Shown: piece after piece, positions 18,431-26,851 of the stretch
Layout: each line of letters opens with the position of its first letter
Numbering within the stretch: position 1 is the first letter of the stretch
NCBI RefSeq assembly: GCF_946885955.1
Contig: NZ_CAMPHI010000010.1
Location: 62,001 to 126,000 of the forward strand
DNA: 64,000 nt
Origin: an uncultured Pseudomonas sp.
Lineage (GTDB): Bacteria > Pseudomonadota > Gammaproteobacteria > Pseudomonadales > Pseudomonadaceae
Direction of reading: 5' to 3'
Notes under the pieces: model-generated
What the model was told of the DNA's origin: nothing
Seen by the model: the letters and a program-made list of their open reading frames with translations, nothing else
Databases searched by the model: none
Program-made: the position numbers and the translations under genes

Positions 18431-20695
18431 ATGAGCTTCGGCGCCGATGAAGAAATCCTCCAGGATTTCCTGGTAGAGGCCGGCGAGATTCTCGAACTGT
18501 TGTCCGAGCAGCTGGTTGAGCTGGAAAGCCGCCCGGACGATATGAATCTGCTTAATGCGATCTTTCGCGGCTTCCATACCGTCAAGGGCGGCGCTGGATT
18601 CCTGCAGCTCAACGAACTGGTGGAATGCTGCCACATCGCGGAAAACGTGTTCGACATCCTGCGCAAGGGCGAAAGACGCGTCGACTCCGAGCTCATGGAC
18701 GTCGTGCTCGAAGCGCTGGATGCGGTCAACAGCATGTTCAGCCAGGTGCGTGAACGGGTCGAGCTGACCCCGGCAACTCCCGAGTTATTGGCAGCATTGG
18801 CACGCCTGGCCGAACCAGCCGGCGCCGAGCCCGAGCCTGAGCCCGAAGCGGAACCTGAGTCCGAGCCTGAACCGGTGGAAACTGCGGCCGCGGGCGATAT
18901 CACCGATAGCGAGTTCGAACAGCTGCTCGATGCGATGACCGAGCAACCAGCGGCCAGCGCAGCCCCCGCATCCAATTCCGATGAAATCACCGACGACGAA
19001 TTCGAGTCGTTGCTCGACCAGTTGCATGGCAAGGGCCAGTTCGCCGTCGGTGCGGCCGCGGCTCCCGCTGCGCCCGCGCCAACGGCGAAAGCGCCGGCAC
19101 CGGATGCCGCTTCCAGCGACGAGATCACCGACGACGAGTTCGAAGCACTGCTCGATCAGCTGCATGGCAAGGGCCAGTTCGCCGCGGCGGCGAGCGCCGA
19201 GCCGGCTCCTGCCGCGCCGGCAGCGCCTGCGCCCGCTCCTTCGGCGGCGGGCAGCGACGAGATCACCGACGACGAGTTCGAAGCGTTGCTCGATCAGTTG
19301 CACGGCAAGGGCAAGTTCGTCGAGCCAGCTGCGGCGCCGGCCAAGCCGGCGGCACCGGCGGCACCGGCCAAACCGGCTGCATCTGCCGCGGCGGCCAAGC
19401 CTGCCGCGAAGCCCGTCGCCAAACCGGCCGCGGCGGCCAAGGCCGAGCCGGCGAAAGCCGCTGCGCCAACACCGGCACCCGCACCGACGCCAGCGTCAGC
19501 GGGCGATAAAGCCCCGGCGGCCAGCGAAGCGGAAACCACGGTGCGGGTCGATACCGCGCGCCTGGACGAGATCATGAACATGGTCGGTGAACTGGTGCTG
19601 GTGCGTAACCGCCTGGTTCGCCTCGGCTCCAACAGCGGCGACGAGGCCATGGCCAAAGCCGTGTCCAACCTCGATGTGGTCACCGCGGATCTGCAGACGG
19701 CCGTGATGAAGACCCGCATGCAGCCGATCAAGAAAGTCTTCGGACGATTCCCGCGCCTGGTTCGCGATCTGGCGCGCAGCTTGAAGAAAGAAATCATCCT
19801 GGAACTGGTCGGGGAAGAAACCGACCTCGACAAGAATCTGGTCGAGGCGCTGGCCGACCCGCTGGTGCACTTGGTGCGCAATGCCGTCGACCATGGCATC
19901 GAAACCCCGGAAGAGCGCGAAGCCAGCGGCAAGCAGCGCGGCGGCAAGGTGGTACTGTCGGCGGAGCAGGAGGGCGATCATATCCTGCTGTCGATTTCCG
20001 ATGACGGCAAAGGGATGGATGCCAATGTGCTGCGCGCCAAGGCCGTGGAGAAAGGCCTGCTGGACAAGGACGCGGCCGACCGGCTCAACGAATTCGAGTG
20101 CTACAACCTGATCTTCGCCCCGGGCTTCTCGACCAAGACCGAGATTTCCGACGTATCCGGCCGCGGTGTCGGCATGGATGTGGTGAAGACCAAGATTTCC
20201 CAGCTCAACGGCACGGTCAACGTGTTCTCGGTGCAAGGGCAGGGCTCGAAGATCGTGATCAAGGTGCCGCTGACACTGGCGATCATGCCGACCCTGATGG
20301 TGATGCTCGGCGATCAGGCCTTTGCCTTTCCGCTGGTCAACGTCAATGAGATTTTCCACCTCGACCTGTCACGCACCAACGTGGTCGATGGCCAGGAAGT
20401 GGTTATCGTGCGCGACAAGGCGCTACCGCTGTTCTACCTCAAGCGCTGGCTGGTGAGCAAAGCGGCCCATGTCGAGCAGGGTGAAGGTCACGTGGTGATT
20501 CTCACGGTCGGCAACCAGCGCATCGGCTTCGTCGTCGACCAACTGGTCGGTCAGGAAGAGGTGGTGATCAAGCCCCTGGGGAAAATGCTGCAGGGCACTC
20601 CTGGCATGTCCGGTGCAACTATCACCGGTGACGGCCGTATCGCCCTGATTCTCGATGTACCCAGCATGCTCAAGCGCTACGCCCGGCGTATCTGA
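18431..20695 (+). CDS. cheA: Chemotaxis histidine kinase CheA
   Basis: CheA phosphorylates CheY and CheB in response to receptor signals. The 754-residue product has an N-terminal HPt domain with H49 (FRGFHTVKGGAGF), then a long Ala/Pro-rich linker (about residues 120-370) carrying four copies of an acidic ITDDEFEALLDQLHGKG-type module, then dimerisation, HATPase (VHLVRNAVDHGIE, DDGKGMD) and CheW-like regulatory domains. A conventional P2 CheY-binding domain is not obvious; the repeated modules occupy that place. cheB follows 44 bases on. Confidence 0.96.
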   Translation: MSFGADEEILQDFLVEAGEILELLSEQLVELESRPDDMNLLNAIFRGFHTVKGGAGFLQLNELVECCHIAENVFDILRKGERRVDSELMDVVLEALDAVNSMFSQVRERVELTPATPELLAALARLAEPAGAEPEPEPEAEPESEPEPVETAAAGDITDSEFEQLLDAMTEQPAASAAPASNSDEITDDEFESLLDQLHGKGQFAVGAAAAPAAPAPTAKAPAPDAASSDEITDDEFEALLDQLHGKGQFAAAASAEPAPAAPAAPAPAPSAAGSDEITDDEFEALLDQLHGKGKFVEPAAAPAKPAAPAAPAKPAASAAAAKPAAKPVAKPAAAAKAEPAKAAAPTPAPAPTPASAGDKAPAASEAETTVRVDTARLDEIMNMVGELVLVRNRLVRLGSNSGDEAMAKAVSNLDVVTADLQTAVMKTRMQPIKKVFGRFPRLVRDLARSLKKEIILELVGEETDLDKNLVEALADPLVHLVRNAVDHGIETPEEREASGKQRGGKVVLSAEQEGDHILLSISDDGKGMDANVLRAKAVEKGLLDKDAADRLNEFECYNLIFAPGFSTKTEISDVSGRGVGMDVVKTKISQLNGTVNVFSVQGQGSKIVIKVPLTLAIMPTLMVMLGDQAFAFPLVNVNEIFHLDLSRTNVVDGQEVVIVRDKALPLFYLKRWLVSKAAHVEQGEGHVVILTVGNQRIGFVVDQLVGQEEVVIKPLGKMLQGTPGMSGATITGDGRIALILDVPSMLKRYARRI
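18896..19320 (+). repeat. Four repeated acidic modules in the cheA linker
   Basis: Codons near 156, 182, 229 and 275 each begin a module of the form (S)DEITDDEFEALLDQLHGKG(Q/K)F; the first is divergent (DITDSEFEQLLDAM) and lacks the HGKG tail. The last three recur with a period of about 46 codons, separated by Ala/Pro linkers. The last two are nearly identical at the DNA level, which suggests recent duplication within the gene. Confidence 0.85.
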
Positions 20696-20739
20696 TTGTT
20701 TATGGCACGGGCATCGGCCCGGCCATTGGGGAGTGTTTA

Positions 20740-21852
20740 ATGGTTGTTAAGGTATTGGTGGTAGACGATTCCGGCTTTTTTCGCCGGCGTGTTTCGGAAA
20801 TTCTAGCTACCGATCCGAACATCAAGGTGGTTGGCACGGCCACCAATGGCCGTGAAGCGATCGACCAGGCGCTGGCGCTGAAACCCGATGTGATCACCAT
20901 GGATTATGAGATGCCGATGATGGACGGCATCACCTCGGTGCGGAACATCATGCAGCGTTGTCCGACGCCGGTGTTGATGTTCTCCTCGCTGACCCATGAA
21001 GGCGCGCGGGTGACCCTGGATGCGCTGGACGCCGGCGCTGTCGATTTCCTGCCGAAAAATTTCGAGGACATCTCGCGTAACCCGGAGAAGGTCAAGCAAC
21101 TGCTGTGCGAGAAGGTGCATACCATCGCCCGCACCAATCGCCGCGGTATCGTCACGACACCGCCGCCGGCTTCGTCTGCTGCCGCTCCCGGCAACCTCGC
21201 CAAGCCGGCTGCGCCTGCCAGAAGTGTGGCGCCGCGAGCACCTGGCGCCGCGCCGGCCGCACCGGCAGGGGCCGCCGCGCCTAAACGCAAGGCATACAAG
21301 CTGGTCGCAATCGGTACCTCAACTGGCGGCCCGGTGGCCTTGCAGCGGGTCTTGACCCAGTTGCCGGCGAATTTCCCTGCGCCCCTGGTGCTGATCCAGC
21401 ACATGCCCGCCGCCTTTACCAAGGCGTTCGCCGAGCGGCTCGACAAGCTCTGTCAGATCAGCGTCAAGGAAGCCGCCGACGGCGATGTCCTGCGTCCCGG
21501 TCTCGCACTGCTGGCACCAGGAGGCAAGCAGATGATGGTCGATGCCCGCGGCGTGATCAAAATACTGCCGGGCGACGAACGCCTGAATTACAAGCCCTGC
21601 GTGGACATTACCTTCGGCTCGGTGGCCAAGTCCTACCACGACAAGGTATTGGCCGTGGTCCTCACCGGCATGGGCGCGGATGGCCGTGAAGGCGCGCGTC
21701 TGCTCAAGCAGGGCGGCAGTCAGGTTTGGGCCCAGGATGAGGCCAGTTGCGTCATCTACGGCATGCCCATGGCCATTGTCAAAGCGGACCTGGCCGATGC
21801 GATCTATCCCCTGGAAGAAATCGGCAAGCATCTGGTCGAGGCCTGCATTTAG
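20740..21852 (+). CDS. cheB: Chemotaxis methylesterase/deamidase CheB
   Basis: CheB demethylates chemoreceptors when phosphorylated by CheA. The 370-residue protein has a receiver domain with D55 (VITMDYEMPMMDG), an Ala/Pro-rich linker at about residues 145-185, and a methylesterase domain with the Ser of GTSTGGP, His of IQHMPAAFT and Asp of TGMGADGREGA. All catalytic residues are present. A cheR gene is not in the window. Confidence 0.96.
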   Translation: MVVKVLVVDDSGFFRRRVSEILATDPNIKVVGTATNGREAIDQALALKPDVITMDYEMPMMDGITSVRNIMQRCPTPVLMFSSLTHEGARVTLDALDAGAVDFLPKNFEDISRNPEKVKQLLCEKVHTIARTNRRGIVTTPPPASSAAAPGNLAKPAAPARSVAPRAPGAAPAAPAGAAAPKRKAYKLVAIGTSTGGPVALQRVLTQLPANFPAPLVLIQHMPAAFTKAFAERLDKLCQISVKEAADGDVLRPGLALLAPGGKQMMVDARGVIKILPGDERLNYKPCVDITFGSVAKSYHDKVLAVVLTGMGADGREGARLLKQGGSQVWAQDEASCVIYGMPMAIVKADLADAIYPLEEIGKHLVEACI

Positions 21853-22000
21853 GGCTGTAGCGGCGCGCCCATGGTTGCGCCGGGACCCCGAGGAGAAACG
21901 CTGTGGTTGATTCGGACACATGCCGCCCGGCGCTATGCGTTGATGCCCGCGCAGGCGTTCGTTCGCTCGGTGCGGTTATCGCCAATGTGAGTGCGCCATA

Positions 22001-22741
22001 GTGGATGTACTGAGCCTGATTGGCGTCATACTCGCGTTCGTGGCCATTCTCGGGGGCAATTACCTCGAGGGCGGCCATGTGGGCGCTCTGCTCAATGGGC
22101 CGGCGGCGTTGATCGTAATCGGCGGCACCCTGGGTGCGGCCTTTCTGCAGACGCCGATGAGTGTGTTCAAGCGTTCGCTGGTGATCATCCGCTGGATCGT
22201 CTTTCCGCCGCGCATCGATCTGCCCGGCGGCGTCGGGCGCGTGGTCGGCTGGAGTATGGCGGCGCGCAAGGAGGGGCTGCTGGGGCTCGAGTCGATCGCC
22301 GACGCCGAGCCGGACCCCTACGCGCGCAAGGGCTTGCAATTGCTGGTGGACGGTACCGAGCCGGAAGCCATCCGCAGCATTCTCGAGGTCGATCTGTACA
22401 CCCAGGAAGGTCGCGATATCCAATCCGCCAAGGTATTCGAAAGCATGGGCGGGTATGCCCCGACCATCGGCATCATCGGTGCGGTGATGGGCCTGATCCA
22501 TGTCATGGGCAACCTCGCCGACCCGAGTATGCTCGGCAACGGCATCGCGGTGGCCTTCGTCGCGACCATTTACGGGGTCGGTTTCGCCAACCTGCTGCTG
22601 TTGCCCGTGGGTAACAAGCTCAAGGCCATCGCCCAGCGCCAGTCGCGTTATCGCGAGATGCTGTTGGAGGGGATTTTGTCGATTGCCGAAGGCGAGAACC
22701 CGCGTTCCATCGAGCTGAAGCTGCAAGGCTTCATGGACTGA
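22001..22741 (+). CDS. motC: Flagellar stator protein MotC (MotA family)
   Basis: MotC is a MotA-type subunit of the second Pseudomonas stator, used together with MotD and important for swarming. The 246-residue product has four transmembrane segments, including GGNYLEGGHVGALLNGPAALIVIGGTLG and the later AVMGLIHVMGNLADP pair. The start is GTG at 22001, giving MDVLSLIG as in known MotC. The 148-base gap after cheB holds no recognised gene; motD follows after 3 bases. Confidence 0.94.
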   Translation: MDVLSLIGVILAFVAILGGNYLEGGHVGALLNGPAALIVIGGTLGAAFLQTPMSVFKRSLVIIRWIVFPPRIDLPGGVGRVVGWSMAARKEGLLGLESIADAEPDPYARKGLQLLVDGTEPEAIRSILEVDLYTQEGRDIQSAKVFESMGGYAPTIGIIGAVMGLIHVMGNLADPSMLGNGIAVAFVATIYGVGFANLLLLPVGNKLKAIAQRQSRYREMLLEGILSIAEGENPRSIELKLQGFMD

Positions 22742-22744
22742 ACC

Positions 22745-23614
22745 ATGGCCCGTCGTCGTCCCCATGAAGAACATGAAAACCACGAGCGCTGGCTGGTCTC
22801 CTATGCGGACTTCATCACCTTGCTGTTCGCCTTTTTCGTGGTGATGTATTCGGTATCGTCGATCAACGAAGGCAAGTACAAGATTCTTTCGGAGAGCCTG
22901 GTCGGGGTTTTCAATCAGCCGGATCGGGCGATAAAGCCGATTCCCGTTGGCGAGCAGCGCCCGCGTACCAGCGAACCGGACCATTCACTGGTCGACGAGG
23001 ACCTCACTCAGGCGGCCCCGGATTCCCTGGAGAGCATCGCCGGCCTGGTCCGCGAGGCCTTTGGCGATCTGATCGCCGACGAGCAACTGCAGGTGCGCGG
23101 CAATGAGCTGTGGATCGAGATCGAGCTCAGTTCCAGCCTGCTGTTTCCCAGTGGCGATGCGTTGCCGAACAATGCCGCATTCGACATCATCGAGAAAATT
23201 GCCAAGATTCTGGCACCCTACGAAAACCCTATTCACGTAGAAGGCTTCACCGATAACTTGCCGATCCAGACCGCCCAGTATCCGACCAATTGGGAGCTAT
23301 CCACCGCACGTGCCGCGAGTATCGTGCGGATGCTGGCGATGGACGGGGTCAACCCTGGGCGTTTGGCCGCGGTGGGCTATGGCGAGTTTCAGCCGGTCGC
23401 CGACAATGCGACGGCGCAGGGGCGGGGGCGCAACCGGCGGGTGGTGCTGGTGGTTTCGCGTAACCTCGACGTACGCCGCAGCGTCAGCGGTGTCGGCAGC
23501 GCCAACGCGCGGCCCGATGCGGCCTTGCAGCGCGCTGGCACGCAACCTGCAGCGCCGCCCTCAGCGCAGGCCCCGCAAGCGGGTGCCGTCAATTCCCCGT
23601 CGTCAGCCCCGTAG
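22745..23614 (+). CDS. motD: Flagellar stator protein MotD (MotB family)
   Basis: MotD is the MotB-type partner of MotC. The 289-residue protein has the plug/transmembrane region WLVSYADFITLLFAFFVVMYSVSSINEGK, where the Asp in SYADF is the proton-binding residue, and a C-terminal OmpA-like peptidoglycan-binding domain (VEGFTDNLPIQT, NWELSTARAASIVR, NRRVVLVV). The C-terminal 40 residues are a Pro/Ala-rich tail. Confidence 0.95.
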   Translation: MARRRPHEEHENHERWLVSYADFITLLFAFFVVMYSVSSINEGKYKILSESLVGVFNQPDRAIKPIPVGEQRPRTSEPDHSLVDEDLTQAAPDSLESIAGLVREAFGDLIADEQLQVRGNELWIEIELSSSLLFPSGDALPNNAAFDIIEKIAKILAPYENPIHVEGFTDNLPIQTAQYPTNWELSTARAASIVRMLAMDGVNPGRLAAVGYGEFQPVADNATAQGRGRNRRVVLVVSRNLDVRRSVSGVGSANARPDAALQRAGTQPAAPPSAQAPQAGAVNSPSSAP

Positions 23615-23665
23615 GTTGGCGCCAGTTCTCGGCCAGGCCAGGCCTGTGCCGGGAGGATGAAGAGA

Positions 23666-24454
23666 ATGAGAGTCTGGGCAGTAGCCAATCAAAAAGGTGG
23701 TGTTGGCAAAACCACCACGACCATCGCCTTGGCGGGCTTGCTGGCTGATGCCGGCAAGCGCGTGCTGGTGGTCGATCTCGACCCGCATGGCTCGTTGACC
23801 AGCTATTTCGGCCATGACCCGGATACCCTGGAGCACAGCGGATTCGATCTGTTCCAGCATCAGGGCGGCGTTCCCGAGGGCTTGCCCAAGCAGTTGTTGC
23901 TGCCGACCAGCCACGAGCAGATCGCCCTGTTGCCGTCGAGTACCGCACTCGCGGTCTTGGAGCGCCAGTCACCGGGACAGAGCGGCCTCGGTCTGGTGAT
24001 CGCCAAGAGCCTGGCGCAGCTGTGGCAGGATTTCGACTATGCACTGATCGACAGCCCGCCGCTGCTCGGGGTGCTGATGGTCAACGCCCTGGCCGCCAGC
24101 CAGCAATTGGTGATCCCGGTGCAGACAGAGTTTCTCGCGGTCAAAGGGCTGGAGCGGATGGTCAATACCCTGGCGATGATCAACCGCTCGCGTAAGCAGG
24201 CATTGCCCTACACCATAGTGCCAACGCTGTTCGACCGCCGCACGCAGGCTTCCATGAGCACCTTGCGGGTGCTGCGCAACAGCTATCCGGAGCACCTGTG
24301 GCAGGCTTATGTGCCGGTCGATACGCGCCTGCGCGATGCCAGCCGGGCAGGGCAGACGCCTTCGCAGTTCGATCCGGGTAGTCGTGGGGTATTGGCCTAT
24401 CGCGCATTGCTCAAGCACTTGCTTGCCAATCCCGCAGCCGTGAAGGTGGCCTGA
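23666..24454 (+). CDS. parC: ParA-family ATPase ParC, polar localisation of chemotaxis arrays
   Basis: A 262-residue ParA/Soj-type ATPase with deviant Walker A (NQKGGVGKTTTT) at the N-terminus, DLDPHGSLTSYF and the DSPPLLGVLMVNAL Walker B region. Homologues next to cheW in Vibrio and Pseudomonas (ParC) place chemoreceptor arrays at the cell pole together with ParP. No parB or parS is adjacent, so a role in plasmid or chromosome partition is unlikely. ATG at 23666 is chosen: GGGAGG is 9 bases upstream, whereas the ATG at 23657 abuts it. Confidence 0.9.
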   Translation: MRVWAVANQKGGVGKTTTTIALAGLLADAGKRVLVVDLDPHGSLTSYFGHDPDTLEHSGFDLFQHQGGVPEGLPKQLLLPTSHEQIALLPSSTALAVLERQSPGQSGLGLVIAKSLAQLWQDFDYALIDSPPLLGVLMVNALAASQQLVIPVQTEFLAVKGLERMVNTLAMINRSRKQALPYTIVPTLFDRRTQASMSTLRVLRNSYPEHLWQAYVPVDTRLRDASRAGQTPSQFDPGSRGVLAYRALLKHLLANPAAVKVA

Positions 24455-24541
24455 GATGAGCGTCTATGCTGAGCATATGGGCTCAAGTCGGTCGTCGCTG
24501 CGGCCGATAAGTTGTCGAGCGTATTTTTCCGGGTTTGATTT

Positions 24542-25354
24542 ATGAGTCGTATCGTTGCCACCGCCACCCGTCACCAGCTTGCCTTGCAGTCCTATCTGGA
24601 CGGTTTGCTGCAGGAAGCCGCAATCGAACTGGCCGACAGCGTCAGCATGGACGAGTTCGAGGCGGCGGTGCTCGAGGAGCAGGTGCGCGATGCGCGCGCA
24701 GTGCCTGCCGCAGCGGTTACCCCAGTGGTGCGCCAAGTCGAGCCGGTGCGGCCAGTCGTCGAGCCCGCTGTTATCGAGAAGGTGGAGCCGCAGGTGCGGC
24801 TGGTGCCGGTCGAGCCATTGGCCGAGATCAATCTTCCGCTGTCGCCGGACGCCGATGTCGCGCCATCGCTGAACGAGCGCCCCGCCTGGGCAGAGGAACC
24901 CTTCGAATGCCTGTTGTTCGATGTCGCCGGGCTGACCCTGGCCGTGCCGCTGGTGTGCCTGGGCTCGATCTATCCGCTGACGGGCCAGGAACTGACGCCG
25001 CTATTTGGCCAGCCCGACTGGTTTCTCGGTATCCTGCCGTGCCCGGCGGGCAATCTTAAGGTCCTGGATACCGCGCGCTGGGTGATGCCAGAGCGCTATC
25101 GCGACGATTTCCGCCAGGGCTTGCAGTACGTGATTTCCGTGCAGGGCTATGAGTGGGGGCTGGCGGTACATCAGGTCAGCCGTTCGATACGCCTGGACCC
25201 CAGCGAGATCAAATGGCGTACTCGCCGCAGCCAGCGGCCCTGGCTGGCGGGTACGGTAATCGAACATATGTGTGCTTTATTGGATATAGCGGCATTGGCC
25301 GAGCTGATTGCCAGCGGCGCCACCAGGCGCGCGGCCAAGGGACAGGTTCACTAG
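24542..25354 (+). CDS. CheW-domain protein ParP-like
   Basis: A 270-residue protein with a short helical N-terminus, a long Val/Pro/Glu-rich linker (residues about 55-115) and a C-terminal CheW-like domain beginning ECLLFDVAGLTLAVPL. This matches ParP, which couples CheA to ParC and stabilises polar arrays. It sits between the ParC-like ATPase and cheW, the conserved order for this trio. Confidence 0.85.
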   Translation: MSRIVATATRHQLALQSYLDGLLQEAAIELADSVSMDEFEAAVLEEQVRDARAVPAAAVTPVVRQVEPVRPVVEPAVIEKVEPQVRLVPVEPLAEINLPLSPDADVAPSLNERPAWAEEPFECLLFDVAGLTLAVPLVCLGSIYPLTGQELTPLFGQPDWFLGILPCPAGNLKVLDTARWVMPERYRDDFRQGLQYVISVQGYEWGLAVHQVSRSIRLDPSEIKWRTRRSQRPWLAGTVIEHMCALLDIAALAELIASGATRRAAKGQVH

Positions 25355-25446
25355 GAGAACTCGCGGTTGCGGCGGGTTCGGTAGATGATGACGGGCGGTT
25401 CCAACCGCGCACGCCGCACAAGGCGGCTTATGACGAGGCTAGGGAT

Positions 25447-25926
25447 ATGAAGAAAAGTTCTGCACAGGGCGCTGAAGATCCCATTCTGCAATGGGTGACC
25501 TTCCGTCTGGATAACGAGACCTATGGCATCAACGTGATGCAGGTCCAGGAAGTGCTGCGTTACACCGAGATCGCTCCGGTGCCGGGCGCGCCGAGCTACG
25601 TGCTGGGCATCATCAACCTGCGCGGCAACGTGGTCACGGTCATCGATACGCGCCAGCGTTTTGGTCTGGATTCGGCCCCGGTGAGCGACAACACCCGCAT
25701 CGTGATCATCGAGGCGGACAAGCAGGTCGTCGGCATCATGGTCGATAGCGTTGCCGAAGTGGTCTACCTGCGCCAGTCGGAAGTGGAAACCGCACCGAAC
25801 GTCGGCAACGACGAGTCGGCCAAGTTCATCCAGGGCGTATGCAACAAGAACGGCGAACTGCTGATTCTGGTCGAGCTGGACAAGATGATGACCGAGGAAG
25901 AGTGGTCCGACCTGGAGAGCATCTAG
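25447..25926 (+). CDS. cheW: Chemotaxis adaptor CheW
   Basis: CheW bridges chemoreceptors and CheA. The 159-residue product is a single CheW domain with VTFRLDNETYGINVMQVQEVLR, VLGIINLRGNVVTVIDTRQRFG and VDSVAEVVYL. The ATG at 25447 gives normal length; the frame is open further upstream, overlapping the ParP gene, but those codons are not CheW-like. Confidence 0.95.
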   Translation: MKKSSAQGAEDPILQWVTFRLDNETYGINVMQVQEVLRYTEIAPVPGAPSYVLGIINLRGNVVTVIDTRQRFGLDSAPVSDNTRIVIIEADKQVVGIMVDSVAEVVYLRQSEVETAPNVGNDESAKFIQGVCNKNGELLILVELDKMMTEEEWSDLESI

Positions 25927-26007
25927 TGTCGCGGCTCAGCATCCTGGCGTTGCAGGCTGCCGCCCGCCGCCGGCGTCCGCCTGCCCGCCACGCGTCGAGG
26001 CGCTAGC

Positions 26008-26406
26008 ATGCTCGGTATCGCGCTTATCGCACTGGCCCTGGTATGCCTGGGCCTGGTCGGCACCTGCGTGTGGCTGGTCACCCAGCAGCGGCACCTGGTG
26101 CAACTGCAGGCCGAACGCGATGCCGTGCGCGACCAGCACATCAAGGAGCTGCGCAAGCGGCTGGATACCTATCTCGCCGGCAGTATTCGCATGGGCGAGG
26201 AGCTGCATGAGTTGCGCCGCACTGTTGCCCCGCTGCCGGACAAGCTGACGCAGATCGAGCAGCGTGATCCCAGCAGCCTGTCCTTTACCCAGGCAGCGCG
26301 CCTGGTCGGCCTGGGCGCCAGTGTCGACGATTTGACCCAGTCCTGCGGCCTGAGTAAGGCGGAAGCCGAACTGGTCGCCAAGCTGAACCAGCCCAAAGTC
26401 CGTTAA
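26008..26406 (+). CDS. Small DUF2802-type membrane protein
   Basis: A 132-residue protein with one N-terminal transmembrane helix (about residues 3-25), a charged coiled-coil stretch, and a C-terminal helix-turn-helix-like segment (ARLVGLGASVDDLTQSCGLSKAEAELV). Proteins of this type (DUF2802) follow cheW in pseudomonads. The function is unknown; the position suggests a link to the chemotaxis array or flagellar pole. Confidence 0.75.
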   Translation: MLGIALIALALVCLGLVGTCVWLVTQQRHLVQLQAERDAVRDQHIKELRKRLDTYLAGSIRMGEELHELRRTVAPLPDKLTQIEQRDPSSLSFTQAARLVGLGASVDDLTQSCGLSKAEAELVAKLNQPKVR

Positions 26407-26440
26407 TCCACCCACGTGGCCTGTCGATGCGAAAAGGCAA

Positions 26441-26472
26441 TCCCGGATTGCGCTCAGGCTTATACGGGCTAC
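26441..26472. repeat. REP-like repeat fragment
   Basis: The sequence around TCCCGGATTGCGCTCAGGCT followed by TTATACGGGCTAC is the right half of the REP-like element seen complete at 36118-36193. It lies between the DUF2802 gene and the convergent FlhB-like gene. Confidence 0.6.
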
Positions 26473-26518
26473 GGCGTTGCCAATATTGCGCAGCGGTTTT
26501 CTCGGCTGGTTTTTCGCG

Positions 26519-26851
26519 CTAACGCGACGGGCCTTCGAGCAACGGCAGTGGCGGGGTGATGTCGCGGTCGCCGTCGGGTTCGAAGCCCTCCGGGCATTTA
26601 CCTTTGAGGTACCAGGCGAAGGCGATGATCTCGGCGATGCAGCGATACAGCTGCTCGGGGATCGCATCGCCCAGCTCCAGGCGCGCCAGCAGGCGCACCA
26701 GTTCGGCGTTCTCATAGATCGGCACTTCGTATTCGCGAGCGATCGCCAGTATCGCTTCCGCCAGCTCGTCATCGCCCTTGGCGCTGAGATTGGGGGCGTT
26801 CTTGCCGTCGTAGGTCAGGGCGATGGCCTGGCGCGGGGCGTTATTTTTCAT
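26519..26851 (-). CDS. FlhB C-terminal-domain homologue
   Basis: A 110-residue cytoplasmic protein resembling the C-terminal substrate-switch domain of FlhB (AIALTYDGKNAPNLSAKGDDELAEAILAIA, then VPIYENAELVRLLARLELGDAIPEQLYRCIAEII). The NPTH autocleavage site of FlhB is absent. Stand-alone forms of this domain are known from flagellar loci, where they can partly replace FlhB function. Its start overlaps the end of the FliK-like gene by 4 bases, so the pair is co-translated. Confidence 0.8.
   Translation of the reverse strand: MKNNAPRQAIALTYDGKNAPNLSAKGDDELAEAILAIAREYEVPIYENAELVRLLARLELGDAIPEQLYRCIAEIIAFAWYLKGKCPEGFEPDGDRDITPPLPLLEGPSR

Noticed and set aside
23666..24454. Plasmid or chromosome partition ParA
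   Set aside because: No parB or parS nearby; the gene lies with a ParP-like gene and cheW, the chemotaxis localisation trio.
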